Positions 1 to 11,385 of a stretch of 64,000 nt of DNA are shown piece by piece (the stretch's first letter is position 1; the number at the start of each line of letters is the position of its first letter). Origin of the DNA: Hysterium pulicare CBS 123377 (Eukaryota > Ascomycota > Dothideomycetes > Hysteriales > Hysteriaceae); contig AJFK01000645.1 of NCBI GenBank assembly GCA_000467715.1, positions 124,001 to 188,000 on the forward strand, given 5' to 3'. The notes beneath the pieces are model-generated. The model did no database searches and had not been told where the DNA came from. It worked only from the letters and a program-made list of their open reading frames with translations. The position numbers were made by a program, and so were the translations under genes.

Positions 1-946
1 CCAGGTAATCTAAAAATTTCCCGAATTAGCCTAGAAGTGAATAAACATAGTTCAGGATTGTTACCCGGCGATGATGGCGAGCCTAGTTTGCCAAGCCCAA
101 TAATGGACGTCGTTGACCTTACGGATCTTCCAAAGAAGCCAGGGTCCGATTACAGCAGTCCAGAACAGTTGGATGAAGATGGATGGTACCCTTGGATGTG
201 TCAGCAGATAAACATGGAGGGACTACAATTTTAATTACCATTCACCACCTCTGCGACATATCCTGGCATCGACGACAGGTCCAAAGGAGCCGTACGATTT
301 ATGGAAGCGGCGTGATCCAAAGAACACAATGATAGTGGGAATAAACTTCTGACGTTAGCACCAATATGCATGTGCAACGGGAGGAGCAATCAAGTTGGGC
401 GTACAGAAACGACTAGTCCAATGGCTGTGCCCACGTAAACCTTCGCTGTGGCATCAAGTCCACTCCAAGCATCAAGAACCCCTCGCGGCGTGAAGATGAT
501 TCTCTTCTTTCTTGAGCCTTCCAGGAAATTGCGTTTGAGCCTCTGTTGAGATTCATAGGCTTTCAAAACTCTCGCGTTACAGGCTATACACATATCAGTA
601 GGGAAGCGGCCAAGAATGTTCAGCGCATACCTTGAAACAGAGCCATTCCGAGAGGAAGAAATATGGACATGATCCAGAATTCTGCCGAACACGGAAACTC
701 GCCATTTTCTGGATAGACCAAAAGAACCAGTACCAAGTAGACATGGAGCATCGTAACAGCTGTAAAGACGATCTTGAAATTCCTGATACGGATTGAAAAG
801 GCCGATCGATGGCGATAGAGTAAGTAAAGCTCGCCTGCTACGAAGAGTGTGTAGATGATAGTTATGATGATGTAGAAAACACCAAGCATGTCCAGATTCG
901 GTGCGCCTCCGTCGAGGATGCGAGGCAGGAGAATGGGGCTCATCAT
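1..946 (-). CDS. Multi-span membrane protein, fungal RGS/GprK-like, N-terminal part (runs off the left edge)
   Basis: The start is the ATG-ATG pair at 946/943. The readable exons are 946-631, 583-405, 348-239, 190-65 and 9-1, separated by introns of 47, 56, 48 and 55 nt; all junctions are GT-AG and keep the frame. The protein begins with MMSPILLPR, then has hydrophobic helices around residues 20-45, 55-78 and 88-105, and later ones near residues 145-170 and 190-215. The segment FPCSAEFWIMS followed by ALFQACNARVLKAYESQQ, and later WKIRKVNDVHYWAWQTRL and IIAGLPG, recall the seven-span part of fungal RGS-domain membrane proteins (GprK/RgsC type), which damp G-protein signalling. The RGS domain itself would lie outside the window, so the family call rests on memory of the N-terminal pattern only. 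An uncharacterised integral membrane protein is the alternative. Confidence 0.65.
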
Positions 947-3900
947 TGTAGATTTGAGGTCAGGCAGACAATGTGGAATGTGGGCAAATTGTGTTCAGAT
1001 GATGGGCAGTCGAGCTGGTTTCGACATGCACAAGGAGAGGGGCCAACCTTAGAGATAAAGTATAGGAAGCTGGCAACAGGTTCGAAAATAGGAGACAGGA
1101 CCAAAAGGATGGGATTAGAATGATGTAGAGGTTACATAAGCGTCGGTATGGCAAGACGTTTATGGGGTTGGAGTCGGTGTATGAAGTTAATGAACTGCAG
1201 TGAAGACATGCAGGTGACGAGTGGATAAAGTAGAATAGAACAGAGAAGGATTGGAAAAGATCACAGTCCAGCAAGTCCCAAGTATAGGCGGCAGCAAGGG
1301 AGGGTAAATACGCAGTGACCGGCCGGTGCCGAGTCCAAGCCGTGCCATGTCACCCAAATCGGGTGGTGTTGCTTCTGGTGCGACCCAGCTAGGGAGAGAA
1401 GGTTCACGAGTGCAGCTTGAAGGTGTGTGTCACCAGATATTGGACGGGAGCACAAAACTTCGATGCAGCCATGCCCATTGTGGCCGCGCTTTGCGTCAGT
1501 CAAGGAAGGGTTCGTCGTGCATCGTGAAAAACGCTCATCGCCGCCGCCGAATGAACAGTTGATGGATGCAGGACGAAGCTGGAGGTGAAGGATGGATGTT
1601 GGAGGAAGGGTCGTTTGGCGGTGCGTGTTCGTTAAGCGGGACTCCCAAGGCGTTGGGGCTGAAGCGGGGGACGTTTCGGCGAGGATGCGGCAAGGGCCAG
1701 GGCGATCAGGGCCCGCCGAGCAGGCCCAAGTCAGGGCGGGCTGCAGCTGGAATTGGGGGGCTCTAGGCTTGCAGGGCTTGCCGGCAGCCAGGCTTCGCGC
1801 CGGTTGAGCCCGCAAACTTAGACGCGTTGAGCTGCTAATTCGGGGGTTGCTCGGCACTATTTTTGGGGGCCCATCGGGGGCTTGCCTGTGCCTGCGCGCA
1901 CACGACCAAGGAGATCATCGTCTTTCCCCTGCCCAGCCGGCTGAAAGTTGCCATTGCCAGACACGCGTTCACATATCATGCATCTATCCCACTTTTTTCA
2001 CCAACACGCTGCATCTGCATGCTGTATTGCTCCAGCATCAATGACATTGTTCCTATTCTTCGGGTATTGACAACTTCATGAATGATCCTGTTTCAGTTCG
2101 TCGGCCTCTTTTTCTTGTTGGTCGACTTGGGCTATCCCCATCATGCGGCTTCCCTCATCCCTCGCAATTACGGCCAGGTGTTAAGGGTTGTCGCTCGTCT
2201 GATCGTCCACCCACACTTTTCATTTCACTCCATATTGGACAGTTTCATACTCTTCTTCTAGAAGCTCTGCTGCAAACCCTACTCCAAGCTAGAAGCATGT
2301 CCACGGGTTCCCTTCAAGCCATATTCATGCGTAAGCCCTGGCCGGCCGCTTTCAGATCCCACACTTCGACATTTTGGACCACCCCGTAGCTAACCTAGGC
2401 CGTAACGGCGATGGACACCCGATCGTACGGCTCGTTGCTTCATCGAACTCGGCAACTTCATGAGACAAACTTTTAAACAGTGGCTGTAACTTGACGGCCA
2501 GACCTAAACCCCATGCGACGTAAGGCGTCATCCCACGATCTCTGTGTGACTACGAACTGAGGAGAGTTTTGGCGAGGGAAAGATGCTAGCTTACCACGGG
2601 GACGCTTGATGGCGGTTTGTAAATCTAAGCCGTGCTCTTTCGACCCTGTAGGCTCCTCGTGAAAAAGGTTTCGCCACTGCATTGTCGTGGTGACAAGACC
2701 AGTACTATAATTTACTCCTATAAAGTCTGATGAGTTTCTTCTTCTCCTATCTACTGTGATAAGTGTAATCGCTGATGTGTGATTAGATTGTTCATCCACA
2801 TGTATATTCTGTAACCTGGAAACTCTTCAGCTTGTAGACGGGAATCCTCGGGCAAACGCATACGAGTCGCCTAATCCTCGAGTACACGTTATCTTTATGC
2901 ATTGAAAATTGAAAAAATAGCCACTTCCACTCCCAACCCATGGAAGCCGTATCATTGGCGTAAAATCCATTTCGAAAGGACGAAATAGCGGACGGCCCGA
3001 TGTGACACGACCTTAGTTCAAGCCCTCGGCATAGAATAATGTCCTAAGGCGACGCGCTCTGTTGAAACTGTTGTGCAAACCAATCAATTGTCCATGCGTA
3101 TTAGTGCCAAGTCTGGAGGCATATGTCTGAGGTTGTGAGTTCACGTTCGTTACCCCAGATTACGCACCACCGTTTTTGCGAGACAGTGGTCGATTTTGGT
3201 GCTTTATTGAGTTGGATCCTGAAAGAAATATCCTGCAATTTGCCGTTTGCCTGTAATCTTCGGGTCAGGTGTCCATTTCAAGAAGCTGCTGAGAATAAGG
3301 AGAACTTTTTGTAGCTTGGCAAGATGGACAGGAGAGGGAGATCTTTGGTCCAACCGAGTCTCTACTGCTCACTTTAGTGCTCAATCTAATTCGAAGTAGC
3401 CGCAAAACCGCTTACCTGAGAAGGATTTTTGGAGCACGCCGACATCTTGCGTGGATGCTACTTATCACACAGTGTGGAAAGAGCTGCGTCTGCTACGAGC
3501 GACTGCGTGTACGCTGTTGGTCGTTGTAAAGCTCTTGTGCTTATCTCAGTTGTAGTATGTTGCAAGTCTTCCTCTTCGCTTGGTTGAATGCGTCACTCTG
3601 TGCCATTCCTCGCTCAAGGCAGCCGATAAATTGACATCGTCCAATCGATCGTCTTGCTCGAAAGAAATTTTGGTCTTTGTGGCTGCTTTCTCCTCTTGTT
3701 CGGACCAGTATAGTCCTGTAATCTCATCTGCCTGATTCTTGCTGATTCGCCCGCTGTAAAACCTAGGTCGGTGGTTGAGCGATGATGTCTATGCACATGG
3801 TGTAAACTCTCATTGTGTGTATCTACCTCTCTAAACATCGAACCCATAGGCTTCCCGGGCCGCTTTGATCGTAAGAACGTGTTGCTAGGTAGACAATAGA

Positions 3901-4652
3901 AAGAGTAGATGAGGATGTAGGGATCTTTTGGCTGCGCTTTTAGCTCGAAATCAGTGCACACTTTTCAGAGTTATGCACGAATTGGGAAAGGAGTCCGTAC
4001 CTGCGAGAGATAGAAGGACGCGATCACGGAGGCCCGCAAGCAGAGTATGACAAGCTGTTCAAGAGCTGAAATCGAGTTGGTCCGGCGGGTTGTGGCTGAC
4101 CGCCGAAGCTATCAAGGCGATGGTGAGAGCGGTCAGCTTGTATGTCTTGCATGCTGTTTACCTTTCTCCCTTCGAAAAGGCTTGCATCCACTTCTAGCCC
4201 GGACGACTTCAAGTGCAGAGTATGTTTAGAGTATGCACGGGAGTGAGCTGCTCCAATTGCTCACGGAGCATGTGCGGCCCTGCTGATTCAAACTCCGCTC
4301 TTTGAGGAGCTTGGCCTGGAGCTGTCTCCAGAGAGACACTTTTTTGTTGCTTTACCCGTACAATCCCTTCTACAGCGTGGGCAGCAGTTGACTTCGTGAA
4401 TGCCTAGAGTCCGAGCTCCTCTCAGTTGTCCAGAGCAAACTCATCGCCCGGGCGACTGTTCGACTGGTCCAGGTTCCTTCCTTTCTCCGCCTTCACGTCT
4501 GCACAACTTTACCCCTCCATTTGCTCTCCTTTCATCAACTACATCGCATCAACACTGTCAATCTACTCTCATTTCATCAGGACATTGTTACCACCTGAAA
4601 CCTGACATTCATTTGTATCACCTCACCATCACAAGCGGTGATATCGGCCATA
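947..4652. other. Gene-poor stretch upstream of the membrane protein gene
   Basis: I see no spliced or unspliced reading frame here that I can support. About 1300-1900 is clearly GC-richer than its surroundings and carries long frames on both strands without ATG starts. It probably belongs to the promoter and 5' leader of the leftward gene. From 2000 to 4600 the sequence is mixed, with stops in all frames. A pyrimidine-rich, CATC/CAAC-rich tract at about 4490-4650 precedes the next gene and resembles a fungal 5' leader. Confidence 0.5.
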
Positions 4653-5133
4653 ATGAGCCAAACAAGTAAGGGGAAGGATAACTTGTCGACTACCTCTCAC
4701 TGACCGCTTCGTAGCCACCGCACCCGGGGCCCAGTTGCACACTCCACTCCGTTCAACCAAGAAGAGCAGCCGTCGTGAGGGCCCTGTTACTCAAATGAAC
4801 TCGAAAGCAATGAGCAATTCCGAGCCCGAGGTACACCTAGACGTGGAAATGATCCATCGTGCACTCGCCTTCGAGGATGATGACAACGACAAGCCAGACG
4901 AATCCCACTCAAACGATCAATGTCCAAAGCCTTTTCTCGTCAACGACATTCGGATCCTAGATGAGTCGACATTCGAGCCGCGAGCGCCCTGGTACTACTA
5001 TAATCTGGCCCACGACAAAGCAATCTATCCTCAAAAGAGTGTCAGCATCTCATTCATTTTACGCCGACAGTGCACGCAGAAGCAGCTCAGCAAGCATTCC
5101 ATCGACAACATGGTTTCAGATGGCGATAACTGA
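4653..5133 (+). CDS. Small hypothetical protein, two exons, 143 aa
   Basis: I do not recognise this protein. The ATG at 4653 (MSQT) is followed after 13 nt by a 49-nt intron (4666-4714, gtaagg...ttcgtag), and exon 2 runs 4715-5133, giving 143 aa. The product is polar: a Lys/Arg/Ser stretch near residues 18-25 (TKKSSRREG), an acidic stretch near residues 60-75 (FEDDDNDKPDE), and an aromatic patch PWYYYN near residue 105. There is no signal peptide or membrane helix. A second well-formed intron (gtgagt at 5147, gcgctaat branch site, gaatag at about 5191) lies just beyond the TGA, so the true transcript may use another frame at its 3' end. The leader upstream is pyrimidine-rich. The first splice is convincing; the exact C-terminus is not. 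Confidence 0.45.
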
Positions 5134-6404
5134 GGTGAGTTTACACCCTAACATTGAGATAAGCGCTAATGGCCTGAATAGGGAGATCTACTCACCACGA
5201 CCTCATCTCTCTCCTTTTTCTAGTACTCTAGATATAGGCTGTAGTCTTTTGCGATTCTTTTAAAGGAAGTTTTTTCTATGCAATGGTATTTCAGGACTCG
5301 AGCTGTGGAGTAAGATGAAGCTTCTAGTGCGGTGGCTACCGTGGGATGTATCATTGTGCGGAGTTGATGAAACAGCTTCTATGCATACTATACTTAGGTG
5401 TGAATATATTCTTTCCTTTTCCAGCCCTCGAACATCCGATTGTAAGTGAGTGTGATATGCTCGCGAATATGGAAGGGAACCCAATCTTATCCGTCAGGAG
5501 TCGGCTTTCGGCCCACCGCAAGAAGAGACCACAAGTCAAGATCAAAGCGGAACAGGCTTCGTGCGCAACAATTCGATATCCTCCCCTCGACACTTTATTT
5601 TGGAGAGCAAAGCGTCTTCATAACTCTCCTCTGCCTCGGCTTGGGCAGCTCTCAATGATTCAGGCTTCATCTGGTGATCAGTTGGAGGTCATGAAGAAGC
5701 CTTGAAACAGATTTTCAAGACCACTGGAAGCGATCCGATGTCAAAATGCCTCCTCTCTCCTGTGTTTCCTCTCAGAATTGGAGCATTTGCCTCCCCATGG
5801 CGGTATACTTCGACGAGGCCGGGAGGGACTGCATTGTAGCCGTGAGAGGTTGAGGTTTCGCTTTGGTTGTCCGCTGACTCGTTTAATAGTGCATGCCCAT
5901 CATCTTGCGGTCCCATCGCCCCGTTTGTTCATTGCTTTGTACGGTAGTACCATATACGCTGGGCAGCCATCCTAAACCAATGGACTCAGTAACAGACTAC
6001 CATGCAGCATGAACTGCCGCCTTAGCGGTATTCAAGGTGACACCAAGCTGTGCCAATACGATGGCTCTAGAATGTGCATGCCGCTCGAAGGTTCCAGGGG
6101 CGCGGTTTGGGCGTCCTAGTGAAATGATGTGGGCATGACAGACGCCAAAAGAAGGGAGAAGAGGGAGGGTGTTTGTTGCCATCAGCTCTTTACAAGCTCG
6201 CTGGCTTATCATGAGGCGTACATAGTCAAATTGTGCTCTGTACAAGTAGTTGAGGTGACGATGAATAGGGAATCGGCAGTTCACATCCTTCTATAAAATC
6301 AACACTTCTGTCTACCTAGCTATCTCTACCACACCAAAGCCCGCTGATATCCTCTCGTAAATTCAACAAGCCCACAGCAAGTTTTTCCAAGAACACAATC
6401 AGAA
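5134..6404. other. Spacer, possible 3' part of the preceding transcript
   Basis: It contains a plausible intron (about 5147-5191) that may belong to the transcript of the gene ending at 5133. A 119-codon ATG-started frame at 5346-5705 matches nothing I know and has no supporting splice sites. The last 100 bases (6300-6400), rich in CACC/CAAC and tctacc, look like a leader for the next small gene. Confidence 0.35.
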
Positions 6405-6671
6405 ATGTCATCCTACCATCCAAACGGTAAGTAAGCTCCTCCAATTATGCCCCATATGACCAGACCTATGCTAACTATATTACTAGGCACAAGAAGCTCA
6501 CCTGCTTCACAAGCCGGTTACCCACCTTCGTCTAACCATGCGATGCCATCAATCGAAGGGGTCAGCCGCGGTCAAACGAATACTAATACTGCTCCAGTTA
6601 TGAGTGAGGAAGAAAGGAGGACGAGAGAAAGATCTCACGCGCCAAGTCAAACTCCACAAAAGCAGCGATAG
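6405..6671 (+). CDS. Small hypothetical protein, two exons, 68 aa
   Basis: The ATG at 6405 opens a 22-nt first exon (MSSYHPN) ending at gtaagt (6427). The 60-nt intron has a gctaac branch site and ends ttactag at 6486. Exon 2 runs 6487-6671. The 68-aa product is hydrophilic: Ser/Pro/Asn-rich in its first half and highly charged near the end (MSEEERRTRERSHAPSQ). It has no signal peptide, membrane segment or Cys pattern. The strong splice consensus and ATG context suggest a real transcript. Function is unknown; a short intrinsically disordered protein is the most one can say. It is isolated, with about 0.8 kb to the bestrophin-like gene. Confidence 0.5.
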
Positions 6672-7479
6672 GGATAAAACCCCAGAATTCCTAAGCAATT
6701 TCTGAAGTAATGTGAGAGATATCATTTCGAGGTAGGGATGTGTAAGTGTGCCAAGGTTAACCTTTTGTGGCAGGGCTGGATTAGGGTAGAAAGGAAACAG
6801 TATAATAGATACTTGTAAGTCTTCATAAGATACTTCCTAGCTATCTATACCCAAAAATAACTGTACAATGACTATGAAACCGCATACAGATATCAGAAGT
6901 GCAGTGTGCCGGATGCGGTTAGCGAGCCGGCTGCTTGTTCTTCTTACGCCACGCTAAAGGACGTCCATTCTTTACCTACCTTGGTTCTAATTGCTGCAGA
7001 TGATCCCACCAGTCCTATTGCTCAATGTTCAAACATATAACAAAGCAATTTTTCGACATGTTCTGTCACGCTGCTTCCCAACGAACCTCGATTCCTTGTT
7101 TACTGCGTCATCTCACAAGTCGGTTCCCACGACCTCTACTCATGTATCTCGTTAAGTCTCGATTATGACCCATCCATCCATCCATGGCATTGCCTTCATT
7201 ACTAACAGATCAACATAACATGCTCAAATTCCCCTCACACCTCCCCACCGTGCCAAGTTCCCTCCACACATGAGAAAATGAGGCTTTGACGTCTGTTTGA
7301 GGTCATGGTCTACGGCCCTGAGAACTCATGTATAAATTTCAATGCTCTCCCAACAATTTTCTCCATGTCTGCTCCTAAAGATTCAATCTGTACCCATCGA
7401 ATAGCATTTTAGGCGCGTGTGCTTCCCTCCACTCAAATCCATCGAAACAGTCAAGTCGAACAGTCTTTAGGAGTTCGAC
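6672..7479. other. Spacer between small orphan and bestrophin-like gene
   Basis: AT-rich, with stops in all frames and no gene seen. It should contain the 3' end of the small gene and the promoter of the channel gene. A short microsatellite-like run (catccatccatccat) sits near 7170. Confidence 0.4.
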
Positions 7480-8917
7480 ATGGCTGTAACGAGGAAGTTG
7501 AGTCATCACGACACTCAATTCATGTTTGCCGAATACTTTGTAGGGTTTCGGAAGAATTCGCAGATTTTGACACACGTTGCTGACGGTATCGCAGACTGGA
7601 CCCCGGGATATTGCAAAACATTCAAAGTGGCCTACCGCCCTTCGCCTGCAGGGAAGCATCGTGCCCAAACTTATTGTCCCTATGCTTTTCGTCACTATAT
7701 GGTCAACATTTGTAACGATCATCTCGCAATTGGTATACCGAGGTAGGTGATCACCAAGTCTCACAAGCTAGCATTGTTGCTAAAAGCTGATGACACTAGT
7801 GAACATCCACCCAATTGTGTTAGTTGTGCTGGGCATTGTAGTTGGTTTAGCTCTTAATTTTCGCAGTGCATCTGCGTATGAAAGATATTGCGAGGGGAGG
7901 AAGGATTGGGCTAAATTGTCGGCCGTATCTCAAAATCTTGCCCGCGTCATCTGGACCCATGCCGAAGAAAGAGAAGGAGAGCTATGGAAGGAAGATCTTC
8001 TGGGGAAAGTGTCTTGTTTGAACTTGATCATTGCCTTTGCTTTCGCCCTCAAGCATAAGCTTCGCTTCGAACCCTATATTCAGTACGATGACCTCCACGA
8101 TCTTGTGAGCCATCTCGACACTTGGTCTAAAGCAGCTGGGCACCCGACCATACCAGCAGATAAGAATAGCAAGCTCAAAATGCTCGGAGAGCTCCTCCAA
8201 ATACCAATGGCGAAATCCAATCCCCGAAGAGAACTCAAGAGAGCGACAAGACCTGTCGGAGACCTCCCGCTTGAAATTCTCTCTTACATCTCTGCCTACG
8301 TGCATGAAATTTGCAAAAATGGTACATTACCCATAAACATGGCCGAAACCCACGCGTTCAATTGCTTGGGAGACATGAATGAAATTCTCGCAGACACCGA
8401 CCGCGTTTTAAATACACCACTTCCAGCAGCTTATACCATTGCCATCTCTCAAATCACCTGGATATACATCATCACGCTCCCACTCCAGCTATGCAGCCTC
8501 ATGGACTGGTTGACCATTCCAACAACCATTATCGCCGCATACATCACCTTAGGCATTGCAGCCGTCGGCAACGAAATCGAGAATCCCTTCGGACCTGAAG
8601 TCAATGACTTACCGCTAGAGCTTTACTGTACCCAGATTGCATCAGATGTCATGATCATCACCTCTCGATCTCGTGCTAACTCAGAAGATTATTGGAAACA
8701 TCCGGAAAACCAAGTTTTGTCTCCTGTAAGCGCCTCCGGGTACGACTTCTGGGCTTCGAGGAGTGTGGAGGATATCAAAGCTTTGTTGAAAAAGAGGGCT
8801 GAGACGAGTAAGAAGGATATGTGGAGGAGGCAGTCAATTCCAGACCCGTCGGATACCACCGTCAACGGCTTGAATGCGGGGTTCTCCTTTAACTCTAAAC
8901 CGAGTAGTGTTTGCTGA
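7480..8917 (+). CDS. Bestrophin-like (UPF0187) membrane anion channel, 441 aa
   Basis: Exons are 7480-7539, 7595-7742 and 7800-8917; introns of 55 and 57 nt begin gtaggg and gtaggt. Joined, the protein starts MAVTRKLSHHDTQFMFAEYF and continues TGPRDIAKHSKWPTALRLQG, the N-terminal signature of fungal bestrophin/UPF0187 proteins. Helices follow at about residues 45-65 (IVPKLIVPMLFVTIW) and 70-90. The second is followed by LALNFRSASAYERYCEGRK, the conserved FRT/S-SAYERY motif after the first pair of membrane segments. Two more helices lie in the C-terminal half (AISQITWIYIITLPLQL, IPTTIIAAYITLGIAAVG), then NPFGPEVNDLPLE, another family hallmark. The family forms Cl-/bicarbonate-type channels. 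The tail of about 80 residues is polar. Length is close to normal for the fungal family. Substrate is unproven. Confidence 0.88.
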
Positions 8918-11385
8918 TTTTCAGGGCGTTGGAAGAGGCAAGATGTAGTCTGGAAGAGAGCAACATCGGCCTTCTCTAAACCAGAATTAGTAGTTTGGAT
9001 TTGGAAAGCGGCAGATGTCTTGAATCATTCCTTCATTACTAGCAGCATCTATGAATCAGCGAAAGATTGAAATGTAGAATATGTAGACTATTACGATGGT
9101 CTTCAAGAGAGCAGGAGTAGCGCTTGTATGGGGTTTAGACATGATAAATTCAACACTGTTTTCCACATCCACATTGATAAACTTTACTGTAAGTTCCGAA
9201 CGTCGCCCGCAACAACATGTTGCATGTGATCGAAAGATTCTTCCAGTCATCGATTCAATGCTTATCATATTATGCATTGGATGCTTGAGATCGTATCAGA
9301 TGTTGCCCGGATTATAATAGCCCTACTACTTCCGAGGCCGAAATGGGCTGGATGGAATGAGACGGAGTTTGGCGCCATCTAGAATATTCTAATTTTCTCA
9401 CGCAATTCAGCGTATTCCCCACAACACCGATCGCTTCCTCCCCAACAACTCAGGCCCACAACCTTGATACGCTCAAGGCCGCCGGAATCTGTTTTCATTG
9501 AGGTCCACAATAGTATCCAATGTTTCTGTCAAGGCAAATCGGCAAGCGAAGCCGAGCGCACCCAAGCACTTGCCACTCCAGCGCTCCAGCACACACCAGT
9601 CAACTATCACATATTCCAGACACACCCTTGAAATTGACAACAGTTGGTCACTTCCCGAAAAGACATGAGGCCCCAAATGGAGCTATCAGGTCGATTATGT
9701 TACTTACTCTTCCTTTCCATACTCCATGAGCTTTGCACAGTCTCCGGAGGTTCTTGATCGTTACCCGAAGAAGAATCTGGGCTTGAAAAAGGATGGAGCG
9801 ACTCTTTTTGAGAAGAAATTGTATATACTAACAGATTGTCCCAACTAGGAAGCTAGAAAATGGATGGATCTATCATGTTCTTCGTGGCGTGAATAAGCTT
9901 AGATGGATTGTACAAGGCTTGAAGTAGCTATGTGGAAAGAGAGCAACCGGATTTGATGGCCTATACAGAGGTCAAACCAGCCACGCGGAAAGCGGGAACA
10001 GTCATAGAAAACTTATTCCAGGGCCGCCACACTGTGTCCAAACGGGCCAGCACATCCGATTCGACAGTGAAACATATCAACCTGCTTACATTTCGTACCG
10101 CGCAACGACTATCTTTCAGCTTTCCCCGTCACAGCAGATCTCGTCCATCTGACATTTTTGCACTATTTAGAGGTCTCTTCGAATTATTACTTTCTGAGTC
10201 CTTCCAAATACTTTTTCCATTCAACCTCTAGCACCCTGTAAGGATTGCCGTCTTCCATGACTTCCGATTGACCTAATATGGATAATGTTTCACCAGCTGA
10301 ACGTACCGACTCGTTCTAAACGTCTCTAAGTACGAAACGGACATCATTGAGCTCGCCATCTAATTCTAGGGACGATGCAAGTAAAGACTTTGGATGCCTC
10401 TATGGCTGAAGAAAATGAGAATGCCGTCATGGATGAAGTCGAGACCTGACTACGCCGAGGCTGCAGGCAATCTCATTACGAGACTCTCGAAGTCAATTTA
10501 GCCTTGTTACCGCTGAGGCCATCGAAGCGTTCCAATCCTTAGTTTTGGAAAAACTGCCAAGGGATCGAACTTCCATCTATCCAACGCCCTCCAGCTCGTC
10601 GGCACTGATGCTGGGACCAATCGTTAACACCAAGTTATTCGGCCATGGTCCAACGTTCGTCACCACCCTGAAAGCAACAATACGTCCGTCCACCTCCCTC
10701 CGATGGAACGTTGGGCCACCGAAACTATTCAGGAGCAGTTTTGGAACACTGTTGACTGCATCTTCATTCCACGAAGGCATGCTCGAGCTGAGAAACCGAA
10801 GGGGTCATAGAATCATTCATAGGAAGCGAGACGGAGGTATGGAAGATTTTGGATGAAGGGTCCCAAAATAGAAGCATGATTTTCATCACGCTGCTATTTT
10901 ATGATCATACTACTTTACGTCTTCTCCATGAATTCCTGCTCTCGCCGCCCTTACCTCATCAATCACAAGATTTGCCGGAACTACTAGCTGTAGTGGAAAG
11001 TTGATTGGTGGTAACAACGGGCCTCAATGCGCTATCAATCTCAGAGATACGGGTAAGGCGTTCATTAGCTGAATGATAGGTGTTAAGCGGGGTCTTCCTG
11101 CAGAATTCAGGCAACGAGGCTGAGAAGCCAAGCCATTGGATGATTGGCTGAGGATGGATGCCTCAACAGAGATAGCGATGAGGCTGAGAAGGTGGGAGAG
11201 GGACGTTGAATCTCGTGTATTGTAAAGTCATCCTACAGGGCCTTCTCTAAGTCAATCAATTTACATGTTCCTCTCTTCGACGGAAAGAATGAAACGTGGA
11301 GACTAATGATGTGCATAATGCGGCCTCTGGTATTCTTGAATTCAACCTAGCCAATACCCTATGAGAGAGTGAATTGTTGGGAATC
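8918..11385. other. Gene-poor stretch, 2.5 kb
   Basis: I looked for spliced frames on both strands and found none I can support. Scattered frames of 70-105 codons (for example 9932-10231 and 10545-10856) lack ATG starts or splice sites. The segment 10380-10860 looks faintly coding-like but is interrupted by stops. The last 200 bases hold the promoter of the 886-aa orphan gene. Confidence 0.4.

Noticed and set aside
1261-1857. 198-codon minus-strand frame in a GC-rich block
   Set aside because: It starts with GTG, has no splice sites or recognisable motif, and sits where the promoter/leader of the leftward membrane protein gene should be; other frames are open there too because stop codons are rare in GC-rich DNA.
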